This document shows positions 24,881 through 33,279 of a DNA stretch of 64,000 bases, piece after piece. The DNA is from Yoonia vestfoldensis. GTDB taxonomy: Bacteria > Pseudomonadota > Alphaproteobacteria > Rhodobacterales > Rhodobacteraceae. Position numbers and translations under genes: made by a program. Position 1 is the stretch's first letter, and every line of letters begins with the position of its first letter. The notes beneath the pieces are model-generated. The model had not been told where the DNA came from, made no database searches, and worked only from the letters and a program-made list of their open reading frames with translations. Location: positions 3,163,001 through 3,227,000 of the forward strand of contig NZ_CP021431.1 in assembly GCF_002158905.1 (NCBI RefSeq). The letters are read 5' to 3'.

Positions 24881-25740
24881 CGTGATTTCTTCCCTGCTAG
24901 ACCCTCTGGACGGAACATTAGCACCAGAATGACGACGCTAAAGGCGACAAGTGGACGATAGCCTGCGGGTATCCAGAATACCGACACATCCATAGCAACG
25001 CCGATAATCAACCCTGCTGCGACGACCGCATAAAGTGAGCCGAGCCCCGCAAGGATTGCGACAGCAAGTATCTGTAGTATTTGGTTAAATGCGATATCGG
25101 TCGACAGTGTCGCAATTACAGCAAGCATGACACCTGCGAGACCTGCGAGACCCGACGAAATAAGCCACGTAATGCGCGAGGTCGATTTCACATCAATGCC
25201 GCGAGACGCTGCAAGCTCCGGGTTGGCTGACATGGCCCGGATCGCAAGGCCCATTGGTGTTTTGTTAAGAAACAACGCGAGGCCGACTGTTGCCAAAGCC
25301 GCGAAAACAACGACGATCATCTGGTAATTCGTGATCCGCACTCCCCAAAATCGGTAACTTTCAGCAAGCGGAATGTCCAGGCTGCGAATTCCGGTCCCGA
25401 CGATGGCATCAACCGACCCGCCAAGGACATAGTGCACGCCGACGGACGTAATGAGCAAGATTGCCGGACCAAGCGCACGGATTGGATCATACACAACACG
25501 TCCAATAATCAACCCGACAAAAGCTGTAAAAACGATCCCAACCATTGCCGAGGGAATGATGTGCCAGCCCCAAATCACGTTTAGCCCCCATGTGGTAAAG
25601 GCCGACACGCCAAGCAATTCAGGGTGCGCAATATTCAGAAATCCCTCAACGCGGCGGGTGAATGAAAAACCGATCGTTGCAAGAATAAGAAAAGACCCCG
25701 TAACAAGACCGGTAAGCACAAGCTGGAAGAAAACTGTCAT
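24877..25740 (-). CDS. HAAT ABC transporter permease (LivH-like)
   Basis: A 287-residue permease with about eight membrane segments and LivH signatures (GFSFTRRVEGFLNIAHPE near 25, then GLGSLYAVVAAGLIIGV near 228). It overlaps livM by 4 bases and its ATG overlaps the stop of a 29-codon leader frame. It is the first full gene of the importer operon. Confidence 0.9.
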   Translation of the reverse strand: MTVFFQLVLTGLVTGSFLILATIGFSFTRRVEGFLNIAHPELLGVSAFTTWGLNVIWGWHIIPSAMVGIVFTAFVGLIIGRVVYDPIRALGPAILLITSVGVHYVLGGSVDAIVGTGIRSLDIPLAESYRFWGVRITNYQMIVVVFAALATVGLALFLNKTPMGLAIRAMSANPELAASRGIDVKSTSRITWLISSGLAGLAGVMLAVIATLSTDIAFNQILQILAVAILAGLGSLYAVVAAGLIIGVAMDVSVFWIPAGYRPLVAFSVVILVLMFRPEGLAGKKSR

Positions 25741-25826
25741 CGGCCCGCCCCTTCGATCTGATCGGATTTGCCAACCGCCAGATCCGGCCCGCAGAGCATA
25801 TCTGCTGTTGCTTGAAAATAAATCAT
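25737..25826 (-). CDS. Possible 29-residue leader peptide coupled to livH
   Basis: On the minus strand an ATG at 25826 opens 29 codons (MIYFQATADMLCGPDLAV...) and stops with a TGA that overlaps the livH ATG by the four bases ATGA. That coupling geometry is the one used by every other junction in this operon. GTGAG precedes the ATG. It could be a coupling leader, or the remnant of a longer fused N-terminus. Confidence 0.4.
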   Translation of the reverse strand: MIYFQATADMLCGPDLAVGKSDQIEGAGR

Positions 25827-25842
25827 CTCACAGTTTTCCCTC

Positions 25843-25865
25843 ATGCTTTTTAAGAAGCATACCCC
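25843..25865 (-). promoter_or_regulatory. Operator-like motif at the importer promoter (site A)
   Basis: Read towards livH, GGGGTATGCTTC (25865-25854) is followed after one base by the -10-like TAAAAA. Sites B (28219-28230) and C (37088-37099) share the consensus G-R-R-GTAT-R-CT-Y-C and the same 1-nt distance to the -10 box. Here the motif also overlaps an extra inverted repeat, ATGCTT (25843-25848) with AAGCAT (25855-25860). Confidence 0.6.
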
Positions 25866-26045
25866 CTTAAATGAAATCCGCAAAGTATTTATTCATGTGA
25901 TTAATTAATTTGTTTAAGTTATTGTTTAAGCTTTATAATATAAGAAAATACACACCTTATGAGCAGTGATTTCGACGCTAGCTTCACTGGAAATCACCGC
26001 TCCACAGCCGAAAAACTTGTTCAGTCGCGCACTGCCCAGAGTGAT

Positions 26046-26147
26046 TCAAGCCATAGGTGCGCGGCTGAATTCGTTATTTGCCTCGATCAGGCGACTCAGC
26101 AAATCGATGAAAACTGCTTGCTCTTCAGCGTTGAGATGCCGTAACAG
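26046..26147 (-). pseudogene. picR: C-terminal fragment of the split MarR regulator
   Basis: The minus strand encodes LRHLNAEEQAVFIDLLSRL then IEANNEFSRAPMA and stop, the typical C-terminal dimerisation helix of MarR proteins. The fragment begins exactly at the left end of the IS110 element. Joining it through the 4-base target duplication to the N-terminal part ending near 27714 restores one uninterrupted frame of about 177 codons. Confidence 0.82.
26144..26147. repeat. Target duplication ACAG, left copy
   Basis: ACAG here and at 27714-27717 flank the IS110 element; removing the element and one copy restores the MarR frame. Confidence 0.7.
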
Positions 26148-26287
26148 GGTTCGACCCAAATGGCATCGTTGTGAGTTGATCGACCGTTCGATGTGAGGTG
26201 TCGTTGCCCTTGGCACGCTGTGCGGCGTGTCGACGGGGTGGTGCTGTGATGCGCGCCCCAAGTTTTGAACAACGAAAGGACAACGAC

Positions 26288-27328
26288 ATGGAAACTTATA
26301 TCGGATTGGATGTCTCTCTCGCAAGCACTGCGATCTGCACGGTGAGCGCGCAGGGCAAGATCGTCAAGGAAACGACCGCAGTCAGTGAACCGGAGGACCT
26401 TGTTGCGACGCTAAAGGCAATTCCTGGGGCTGTTGTTGCAGTGGGCCTAGAAGCCGGTCCTCTCTCGCAATGGCTTTATCGGCATTTGACCGACGCAGGC
26501 TTTGCCACAGTGCTGATGGAGACGCGGCAGGTGAAGGGTGCGCTGAAAGCGATGCCCATCAAGACGGACCGTCGGGATGCAGAGGGGATTGCACGGCTGC
26601 TGCAGATGGGCTGGTACCGGCCTGTCCATTGCAAATCGATATCAGCTCAAGAGATGCGCGCCCTTCTGGCCACGCGCAAGACTGTCCAGCAGGCGGCGAT
26701 GAATCTCGAACTATCGATCCGTGGTGTGTTGCGAAACTTTGGACTGAAGATGGGACGTGTTGCAAAGGGTCGCTTTGAAGCGCGGGTGCAGGAACTGACC
26801 GAAGGTAATCCCATGCTGGAGGCTGCAGCTACCCCGATCCTTGCATCACGACGGATGCTGCGACAGGAACTGGCCAGTTTGGAGAAGCTCCTGCGCAACC
26901 ACGCCAAGGAAGACCCGGTCTGTCACTCGCTCATGACGATGCCTGGGGTTGGTCCCGTCGTGGCCCTGACCGTCAAGGCGTCTATTGATGACCCGGAGCG
27001 GTTCCGATCTTCCAAGGACATCGGTCCGTGGGTTGGGTTGACCCCGCGACGTGAGCAGTCAGGCGAGCGCGACATCATTGGCCAAGTGTCTCGGGCTGGC
27101 GATGTTGGGCTGCGCACGGCGCTGTACCAGGCAGCGACGGTCATGCTGCATCGCGGCCGCAAGAACTGGCTGACCGCATGGGCGCTGAATGTCGCCAAGC
27201 GGCGGGGCAAAAAGCGCGCCACTGTTGCGCTCGCGCGACGGATCGGGGTGGTTCTGCATCGTATGTGGAAGGACGGCACGGACTTCCGCTTCACCCGGGA
27301 AGAGGCCGCACACGTTGCTACTGCATAG
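26288..27328 (+). CDS. IS110-family transposase (DEDD recombinase)
   Basis: A full-length 346-residue enzyme. The RuvC-like DEDD site is visible as D8 (YIGLDVS), E55 (VGLEAGP) and D94/D97 (KTDRRDAEGIAR). The C-terminal helix-hairpin-helix and transposase_20 region contains MPGVGPVVALTV near 218 and GPWVGLTPRREQSGE near 245 with the presumed nucleophilic Ser. AAAGGA precedes the ATG. No defects, so it may be active. Confidence 0.92.
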   Translation: METYIGLDVSLASTAICTVSAQGKIVKETTAVSEPEDLVATLKAIPGAVVAVGLEAGPLSQWLYRHLTDAGFATVLMETRQVKGALKAMPIKTDRRDAEGIARLLQMGWYRPVHCKSISAQEMRALLATRKTVQQAAMNLELSIRGVLRNFGLKMGRVAKGRFEARVQELTEGNPMLEAAATPILASRRMLRQELASLEKLLRNHAKEDPVCHSLMTMPGVGPVVALTVKASIDDPERFRSSKDIGPWVGLTPRREQSGERDIIGQVSRAGDVGLRTALYQAATVMLHRGRKNWLTAWALNVAKRRGKKRATVALARRIGVVLHRMWKDGTDFRFTREEAAHVATA

Positions 27329-27713
27329 GAGTAACTCTGCGATGCACGCCCAAAACAAGGTTGAAATATAGGAGGTTTGGCCGCGCCCGATGGCGCTGGT
27401 TCACCGATGTCCCAACCCGGGACGCGGTCCCCGATGATGCCGTGAGTGCGCTAGTCATCAGGCACGCTGTCTGAGGACGCTGTTGAGATAGGCACGCGGG
27501 AACCGCTCTTGGACTTGGCATGATGTGGCAGCCGCAGCGCTGACTACGGACAGAAGCACGATCCCGATGCGGGACAACACTCGGTCGCCAGCGTATCCAG
27601 CAACGCGTTTACCCATAACTCACAACACCGATGACGCAGCACGTGGTGGCCAACTTAACCGTTCGGCCATTGGCTTCGTGTCGAAAATTTCTCTTGACCT
27701 CGACCACCCTGTT
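27329..27713 (+). ncRNA. Candidate bridge/seek RNA region of the IS110-family element
   Basis: IS110 and IS1111 elements encode a structured guide RNA in their longer non-coding flank; in the IS1111 group this lies downstream of the transposase gene. This 385-base region contains no protein gene I can support and ends at the element boundary, so it is where that RNA is expected. I did not fold it, and no loop pairing was verified beyond position. Confidence 0.4.
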
Positions 27714-28149
27714 ACAGAAGCGGACTCATCAGTTTGTCCTGCGCTGCCGCCATGGCGGGCTGCATTTTTTTAATAAGCATGCGCCCTGCCTGCGTGATCC
27801 GTACAACGTTTGCGCGCGCGTCGTCTTTCGACGGCTCTCGCGTCACCAGATCATTACGCACCAGTCTTTTAATGACATCTGCGCCACTGGTACGGTCGAT
27901 GCCTACAGCTTTGGACAAAGTTAGTTGATCTAGGCCGTCATTTTCCTGCAAGACCGACAAAATAGCAAATTGAACAGCCGTCACACCGTCGGCTCCGCAT
28001 GCTTCAGCAAACAAACCGACATGAATCTGGTGCAACCGGCGTATCAAATAACCCGGCCTGCTCCAAAGTTGTTTATAACGGCCAGCTAGTTGAGGCATGT
28101 GATCGCTTGATGTCATAACGTGACGATACTTGGGTTTGTATTGATTCAT
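27712..28149 (-). pseudogene. picR: MarR-family regulator, truncated by IS110 (PicR-like)
   Basis: 145 residues remain. The winged helix is intact (LTLSKAVGIDRTSGADVIKRL near 83, wing DDARANVVRITQAGRML). The stop TAA is created by the end of the inserted element, removing the last 32 residues, which form the final dimerisation helix in MarR proteins. The ATG at 28149 is chosen because AGGAGG lies 9 bases upstream; earlier in-frame ATGs lack a site. It is divergent from the molybdenum hydroxylase operon, the position of the MarR repressor PicR in the Alcaligenes picolinate cluster. Loss of the helix may abolish repression, or leave a weak dimer. Confidence 0.85.
27714..27717. repeat. Target duplication ACAG, right copy
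   Basis: Matches 26144-26147 at the other end of the IS110 element. Confidence 0.7.
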
Positions 28150-28218
28150 TAACAGTTGCCTCCTGTACAGCTTGTGGAGGTTACTAAACCAATTACGAGT
28201 TGCTAACAAATTAATTGA

Positions 28219-28237
28219 GAAGTATGCTCCTTATAAT
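28219..28237 (+). promoter_or_regulatory. Hydroxylase promoter with operator-like motif (site B)
   Basis: GAAGTATGCTCC (28219-28230) is followed after one base by a consensus -10 box TATAAT (28232-28237), 37 bases upstream of the hydroxylase ATG. The motif matches sites A and C in sequence and spacing, so a repressor bound here would cover the promoter spacer. It lies in the divergent region with the MarR gene. Confidence 0.65.
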
Positions 28238-28274
28238 CACGGTTTAACTTCAATTTCAACGAGGAGGTCGCGAC

Positions 28275-30629
28275 ATGAAGACAGGTATTGGTGCAAAGGT
28301 TCCCCGCAAAGAAGACGCGCGCCACCTGAACGGGACTGCCCAATTCGTCGGTGATATTAAGATGTCGCACCTGTGGGAGGCCGCATATGTCCGCAGCCCC
28401 CTTGCCCATGCAAAGATAAAATCAATCACCAAACCAGAAGGGTTTGAGGACCGGGTGTTTTCGATGGCCGACATGGTCGGGCTTGGACCGATAGCGGCTC
28501 AATCAACGCTCCCCACATACAATCAGTCTAATCACTGGCCATTGGCCAAAGATAAGGTCAGGTTTGTAGGCGAATGTATTGTCATGTGCGTGGCGCCCAC
28601 GCGCGCCGAGGCAGAGGATCTAGCGGAGGCCGTCATTGTGGATCTGGAGCCTCTGCCAGTTCATGTCACGGTCGATACTGCCCTTGCCCCGAACGCCGAA
28701 AAGCTCCACGATGAATGGGAAAACAACCTGTTTCTGACAACGCAGTTCGACACCGACCTTACCGAAATCCGCAAAACCGCCGCCGTTGTCGTCGAGCGCG
28801 AGTATTCAACGGCACGGCAATGCATGGCTCCAATGGAGGGTAAAGGCGCGCTGGCCTATTGGGACGGCAAAGCAGATCAGCTTGTGATATACACCTCGAC
28901 ACAGGTACCTCATTTAATCCGCACAGGCTTGGCTGAATGTATGGGCCTTGATCAGGGCGAGGTACGAGTCATTGCACCCGATGTCGGCGGAGGCTTTGGT
29001 TACAAATGCGTCTTGCAGCCAGAAGAGCTGACAGTGGGGTGGGCTGCCAAACATCTTGGCCGGCCCATCCGCTGGACCGAAGACCGGCGCGAACATCTGA
29101 CTGCCGGTGCCAATACGCGCGAACACAAATACAAAATGACGGCTTATGCTGATGATACCGGTCGCCTTCTCGGCGTGGATGCCGATATCTGGGTCGATGT
29201 CGGCGCCTATTCCGTATGGCCGTTCACCGCCTGCCTCGAGGCTGCACAAGCAGGAGGCAACCTGCCCGGACCGTATGATCTGGGCGCTTATGCTTGCCGG
29301 ACCTATTCGGTCGCCACAAACAAGCCGGGATTCACGCCCTACCGCGGCGTAGCGCGCCCTGGCGTCTGTTTCGCGATGGAGCTGACGATTGACGCCATTG
29401 CGCGCGCGGTGGGTCGTGATCCGCTTGATGTGCGCCGCCTGAATCTGGTTCCCGGCAGCAAGATGCCTTACACGAACATCACCGGAAAATTCTATGACAC
29501 CGGTGATTATCCGGAAGCGGCGCGTCAGGCTGCCGAAATGATCGACGCAAAATCTTTTGCGAAACGCAAAGCAGAAGCGGCCAGCACGGGGCGGCATCTG
29601 GGGATCGGATTTTCGTCGTTCACAGAACAATCCGCACACGGCACAAAGGTATTCGCGTCCTGGGGGCTTGCGCTCGTGCCAGGCTACGAACAGGCGATGG
29701 TGAAACTGGCCCCGACCGGATCGGTCGAAGTCAAGTCAGGCAACCAAACAACAGGGCAAGGCCTCGAGACGACAATCGCGCAAGTGGCCAGTGACTGGCT
29801 GTCACTTGATATTTCCAGCATCAAGGTAACGATGGGCGATACGGGCATGACGCCCTATTCAACGGGCGCTTATGCGTCGCGCGGGATGGTGATGGCAGGT
29901 GGTGCTGTGTCAAAAGCATCCGAAGAGCTGGCCCGCCGTATTCGGGTACTGGGTGCCCATCTCCTGCAATGCAAAGCGGAAGAAACCGAACTGAAAGACG
30001 GTGCCGTCTTCAGAGGCGCAGCGTCGGTCAGCCTGAAACAGATCGCTCAGGCTTGGTATTTGCGGCCAGATCTGTTGCCCGACAATATCGAAACCACCGG
30101 AATGGAAGTCACCGAAGGATACAAGCCAACCATTGATACCGGTGTCTTTACGTATGCCACCCATGCCGCCGTCGTCGAAGTCGACATCGAAACCGGCAAG
30201 GTCGACATCCTCGATTATGTGATTTTCGAAGATTGCGGAACGCGGGTGAACCCGCTGATCCTTGATGGTCAATCTTATGGGGGTGCCGCGCAGGGGATCG
30301 GTACCGCACTTTTTGAAGAGGTGATTTATGACAGCGCGGGCCAGCCGCTGACCTCTACACTGGCGGACTATATCCTTCCGGGCCCTGCGGAATTGCCCAG
30401 TTTCCGCCTTGGTCATTCTGAATCGCCTTCGCCCTACTCGCGTCACGGGATCAAGGGCGTCGGCGAAGGAGCCGCAATCGCTCCCAGCGGGGCACTGGTG
30501 AACGCGATCAACGATGCGCTCACTCCGTTTGGGGCCGAGATTAACAGCATTCCAGCCACGCCGCACCGCATACTTCAGGCGATATTCGACGCCCGCGATG
30601 CCCGCGAAATGTTGGAGGCGGCAGAATGA
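28275..30629 (+). CDS. Xanthine-dehydrogenase-type hydroxylase, molybdopterin (large) subunit
   Basis: A 784-residue catalytic subunit of a molybdenum hydroxylase of the CoxL/xanthine dehydrogenase family. Molybdopterin-binding VGGGFGYKC lies near 237 and the catalytic Glu region KGVGEGAAIAPSGA near 727. Such enzymes insert water oxygen next to a ring nitrogen. With the FAD and 2Fe-2S subunits following by 4-base overlaps, and a maleamate pathway nearby, the likely reaction is C6 hydroxylation of picolinate. Strong GAGGAGG precedes the ATG. Nicotinate or another azaarene is an alternative substrate. Confidence 0.9.
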   Translation: MKTGIGAKVPRKEDARHLNGTAQFVGDIKMSHLWEAAYVRSPLAHAKIKSITKPEGFEDRVFSMADMVGLGPIAAQSTLPTYNQSNHWPLAKDKVRFVGECIVMCVAPTRAEAEDLAEAVIVDLEPLPVHVTVDTALAPNAEKLHDEWENNLFLTTQFDTDLTEIRKTAAVVVEREYSTARQCMAPMEGKGALAYWDGKADQLVIYTSTQVPHLIRTGLAECMGLDQGEVRVIAPDVGGGFGYKCVLQPEELTVGWAAKHLGRPIRWTEDRREHLTAGANTREHKYKMTAYADDTGRLLGVDADIWVDVGAYSVWPFTACLEAAQAGGNLPGPYDLGAYACRTYSVATNKPGFTPYRGVARPGVCFAMELTIDAIARAVGRDPLDVRRLNLVPGSKMPYTNITGKFYDTGDYPEAARQAAEMIDAKSFAKRKAEAASTGRHLGIGFSSFTEQSAHGTKVFASWGLALVPGYEQAMVKLAPTGSVEVKSGNQTTGQGLETTIAQVASDWLSLDISSIKVTMGDTGMTPYSTGAYASRGMVMAGGAVSKASEELARRIRVLGAHLLQCKAEETELKDGAVFRGAASVSLKQIAQAWYLRPDLLPDNIETTGMEVTEGYKPTIDTGVFTYATHAAVVEVDIETGKVDILDYVIFEDCGTRVNPLILDGQSYGGAAQGIGTALFEEVIYDSAGQPLTSTLADYILPGPAELPSFRLGHSESPSPYSRHGIKGVGEGAAIAPSGALVNAINDALTPFGAEINSIPATPHRILQAIFDARDAREMLEAAE

Positions 30630-31450
30630 AACCAGTTCCTTTTTCACACAATATCGCTGACACACTACAGCTCGCCAGCAAGGCACTCAACACTGACGGC
30701 AGCAAGATTATCGCAGGCGGTCAATCCATTGGTCCTATGCTCAACCTGCGCCTAGTGCGCCCGACAACCCTGATTGGCGTCACCCGACTGGAAGAGCTGC
30801 AAAAAATTCATATAATAGGCGACACTCTGTCCATCGGTGCTGCCGTCACACATGCACGCATCGAAGACGGCATCGATGGTGTCGATCTTCCGCCCATGAT
30901 GCGCCATGTGGCCCGCAGCATCGCCTACCGCGCCGTCCGGAACAAAGGCACATTGGGCGGGTCACTTGCCCACGCGGATCCCGCGGCCGATTGGGTCACA
31001 ACAATGACAGCACTTGATGCGCAACTCGTGATCAGGGACGCGCGCGGAAAATCGCGGCGTGAACCGATGGCCAGTTTCATGCGCGGTGCCTATCGGACGG
31101 GATTGCAACAGGACGAATGTATCACCGCCGTGGAAATGCCCGTTGCCATGGGACAGGCCTTATGGGGGTACGATAAAATCTGCCGCAAGGTCGGAGAATT
31201 TGCAGATGCGATCGGTGCGATCGTGATACACCCAGATTTGAAATATGCCCGCGTCGTCGTTGGTGCGACAGAAGATGCACCGCTACTGCTGCCGGACATG
31301 GCCCGCGAAATTGCGCGCACCGCAACCGCTCCTTCACTGGGTGACATCGACAGCACGCTCGCGACATATCTGCCCGGCGCGTCACGCGTGAAAAGACAAC
31401 TGTTGAAAACCGCCCTGTCGCGCGCCATTGCAAAGGTTATACCATCATGA
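30626..31450 (+). CDS. Molybdenum hydroxylase, FAD-binding (medium) subunit
   Basis: A 274-residue CoxM-type flavoprotein that passes electrons from the 2Fe-2S centres. FAD contacts are visible: IIAGGQSIGPMLNLR near 28 and RNKGTLGGSLAHADPAADW near 107. It is coupled by ATGA overlaps to both neighbours in the order large-medium-small. Confidence 0.9.
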   Translation: MKPVPFSHNIADTLQLASKALNTDGSKIIAGGQSIGPMLNLRLVRPTTLIGVTRLEELQKIHIIGDTLSIGAAVTHARIEDGIDGVDLPPMMRHVARSIAYRAVRNKGTLGGSLAHADPAADWVTTMTALDAQLVIRDARGKSRREPMASFMRGAYRTGLQQDECITAVEMPVAMGQALWGYDKICRKVGEFADAIGAIVIHPDLKYARVVVGATEDAPLLLPDMAREIARTATAPSLGDIDSTLATYLPGASRVKRQLLKTALSRAIAKVIPS

Positions 31451-32622
31451 ATGCCACCGTTACGCCTTCTGTCGCCAAACAGCCAGTATCGTTGATAGTG
31501 AACAACATGCCCGAGACTGTTCACGTAACTCCGCGCACGACACTGGCGGAAATTCTGCGCGACCATCTGGATCTGACGGGAACACATCTGGGCTGTGAAC
31601 AGGGTGTATGTGGCGCCTGCACGGTCATGGTGGACGGACGTCCGGAACGCGCGTGCCTGACCTTTGCCGTATCTTGCGAAGGTGCCGCAGTCGAAACTGT
31701 CGAAGGATTCAAAGGCGACGATCTGATGGATCGACTACGGGCCGCGTTTCACCGCAATCACGCGCTACAATGCGGGTTTTGCACACCCGGCATGCTCGCA
31801 ACTGCGCGCGATCTGGTCGAACGGCTCGATACCGCCGACGAAGTGCGCATCCGCAACGAATTGTCAGGAAATTTGTGCCGTTGCACCGGATACGTCGGGA
31901 TTGTAAACTCCATCATGCAAGTGATCGAAGAAAGGCGCGCATGCGGCCTTCCGTGCACCGGTACGCCGCGCCTTGACCGCGCCCCACCGACAGGATTCGC
32001 GCCCTTTGATGCTGACATCTTCAAACAACCGTCAGCCCCCGCCGTGTCATCCGGGACGATGACTGTTGAAAACGGATGGTCTGTCGTCAAACGCGAGGTC
32101 GCGATCAACCATTCATCGGATACCGTCTGGGCGCATTTTTCAGATCTGGACGCGGTCGCGGCCTGTCTGCCGGGGGCGAAACTCGCCCAACATGACGACA
32201 GCACTTTTGAAGGTCATATCAGCGTCGCCTTTGGCCCCATTGCTGCAAAATTCGAAGGCGAGGGCACCTATAAAACCGACGATAGTACCCGCATCGGCAC
32301 CGTATCGGGGCGCGGCAAGGATCGCGGCGGCCAATCCGCAGTCGAAGGTGAACTAAGCTATACAGTCCGGCGCGCGCAAGGCAACCCGGATGCGTCCGTC
32401 GTGGATGTCGGGTTCCGGTTCCGTATTCAAGGCATTCTTGGCCAGTTTAACCGGCCCGAACTGGTCAACGGTTTTGTCGATTATATTCTGGGCGAGTTTG
32501 TCGCCAACTGCGACTCCGTCTTATCGGGGGGCGAATTGCGCTACAACAAAGGCATCAGCGCGTTTACCATGATCCGCGTCATTATCGCTGGCAAACTGCG
32601 GGCCTTGTTTCAGCGAAGCTGA
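31447..32622 (+). CDS. Molybdenum hydroxylase 2Fe-2S subunit fused to a CoxG/SRPBCC domain
   Basis: A 391-residue fusion. Residues 12-165 are a CoxS-type protein with both 2Fe-2S clusters: C50, C55, C58, C70 (plant-ferredoxin type) and C109, C112, C144, C146. After a proline-rich linker, residues about 208-360 form a CoxG-like SRPBCC domain (VWAHFSDLDAVAACLPGAKL), which in CO dehydrogenase operons is a separate membrane-anchoring or maturation protein. The C-terminal hydrophobic stretch FTMIRVIIAGKLRALF fits a membrane anchor. The fusion may tether the enzyme at the membrane. Confidence 0.9.
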   Translation: MNATVTPSVAKQPVSLIVNNMPETVHVTPRTTLAEILRDHLDLTGTHLGCEQGVCGACTVMVDGRPERACLTFAVSCEGAAVETVEGFKGDDLMDRLRAAFHRNHALQCGFCTPGMLATARDLVERLDTADEVRIRNELSGNLCRCTGYVGIVNSIMQVIEERRACGLPCTGTPRLDRAPPTGFAPFDADIFKQPSAPAVSSGTMTVENGWSVVKREVAINHSSDTVWAHFSDLDAVAACLPGAKLAQHDDSTFEGHISVAFGPIAAKFEGEGTYKTDDSTRIGTVSGRGKDRGGQSAVEGELSYTVRRAQGNPDASVVDVGFRFRIQGILGQFNRPELVNGFVDYILGEFVANCDSVLSGGELRYNKGISAFTMIRVIIAGKLRALFQRS

Positions 32623-32640
32623 CTGCCCAACGGTCCCTAA

Positions 32641-32686
32641 CAAAAAAGTGGGCGCGAACGATAATACGTTCGCGCCCACTTTTTTG
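32641..32686. terminator. Bidirectional rho-independent terminator
   Basis: A perfect 20-base stem, 32641-32660 with 32667-32686, around the loop ATAATA. The outer stem is A-rich on one side and T-rich on the other, so it gives a U-run in both directions. It separates the convergent hydroxylase and oxygenase operons. Confidence 0.92.
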
Positions 32687-32721
32687 TTAAAAACAGTCTT
32701 TTGTCAGACCGGACTGTTATG

Positions 32722-33279
32722 TCAGACTGGTAGGACGAGCGCATTATGGACAAGCAGCGTATCATAAATCGCGATGCGTGATTTCAACAAAAGGCTACCG
32801 TTGCCCTGTGTCTCAAAAATATCCTGCATCCGTCCGGCCATATGCAGACGCCCCTCGGGCAATTCAGCCAGCACCTCGATCAGGATAAAATTGGTTTCGG
32901 ACCTGATTGTCCCAGTGTCGTCTATGCCCAAGATACGGGTATTTGTCATAAAGTGGCGCAAATATCGCGGGCCGAACATGGAGGTCTTGGCGATCGCCAT
33001 CGCACGATCTTTCATCATGTTCTTGCCTTCGCAGTAGACAAGCCCCACAGGAAGCCCGTGATCGTAGTTTTCACGGCTGACGATATTGTAAAATCCGTCT
33101 TCCGTGAAAAACTCTGGCCAGTCTTCCAGATCACCGTCGTCAAGTACGGCACAATAGATCGCGTTAAACGCCTCGACTGCGTATCGGGCATCGCGCACGG
33201 CGGGGCTCGTGGCACGCTGCAACGCGCCTGTCACGTCTTTCAGTCCGACATCAAGTGACGGTTTTGTTTCGCGGCTCAT
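32722..33279 (-). CDS. Aromatic-ring-hydroxylating oxygenase, beta (small) subunit
   Basis: A 185-residue protein of the cystatin/NTF2-fold beta subunits of Rieske non-heme-iron oxygenases (DARYAVEAFNAIYCAVLDDGDLEDWPEFFTEDG split over residues 29-61; RYLRHFMTNTRIL near 105). It overlaps the alpha-subunit reading frame by 4 bases and closes the operon at the bidirectional terminator. Structural role in an alpha-beta oxygenase; substrate presumed 6-hydroxypicolinate. Confidence 0.88.
   Translation of the reverse strand: MSRETKPSLDVGLKDVTGALQRATSPAVRDARYAVEAFNAIYCAVLDDGDLEDWPEFFTEDGFYNIVSRENYDHGLPVGLVYCEGKNMMKDRAMAIAKTSMFGPRYLRHFMTNTRILGIDDTGTIRSETNFILIEVLAELPEGRLHMAGRMQDIFETQGNGSLLLKSRIAIYDTLLVHNALVLPV

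Larger units (their letters stand above)
26148..27713 (+). mobile_element. IS110-family (probably IS1111-group) element inserted in the MarR gene
   Basis: The element, about 1566 bases, is defined by the split MarR gene and the ACAG duplications. Its ends carry a short inverted repeat: the left edge reads aACAGGGTtcga and the right edge, on the other strand, aACAGGGTggtcga. It has one transposase gene, 140 bases of 5' flank and a long 385-base non-coding 3' flank, the layout of the IS1111 group. Confidence 0.82.

Noticed and set aside
27525..27924. Plus-strand frames of 80-97 codons downstream of the IS110 transposase
   Set aside because: They span the IS end and the antisense of the MarR gene, with no protein similarity.
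28275..32622. Assignment of the hydroxylase operon to CO dehydrogenase (coxLMS)
   Set aside because: I do not see the form-I active-site Cys loop (AYxCSFR) in the large subunit, and the genomic context is pyridine degradation.
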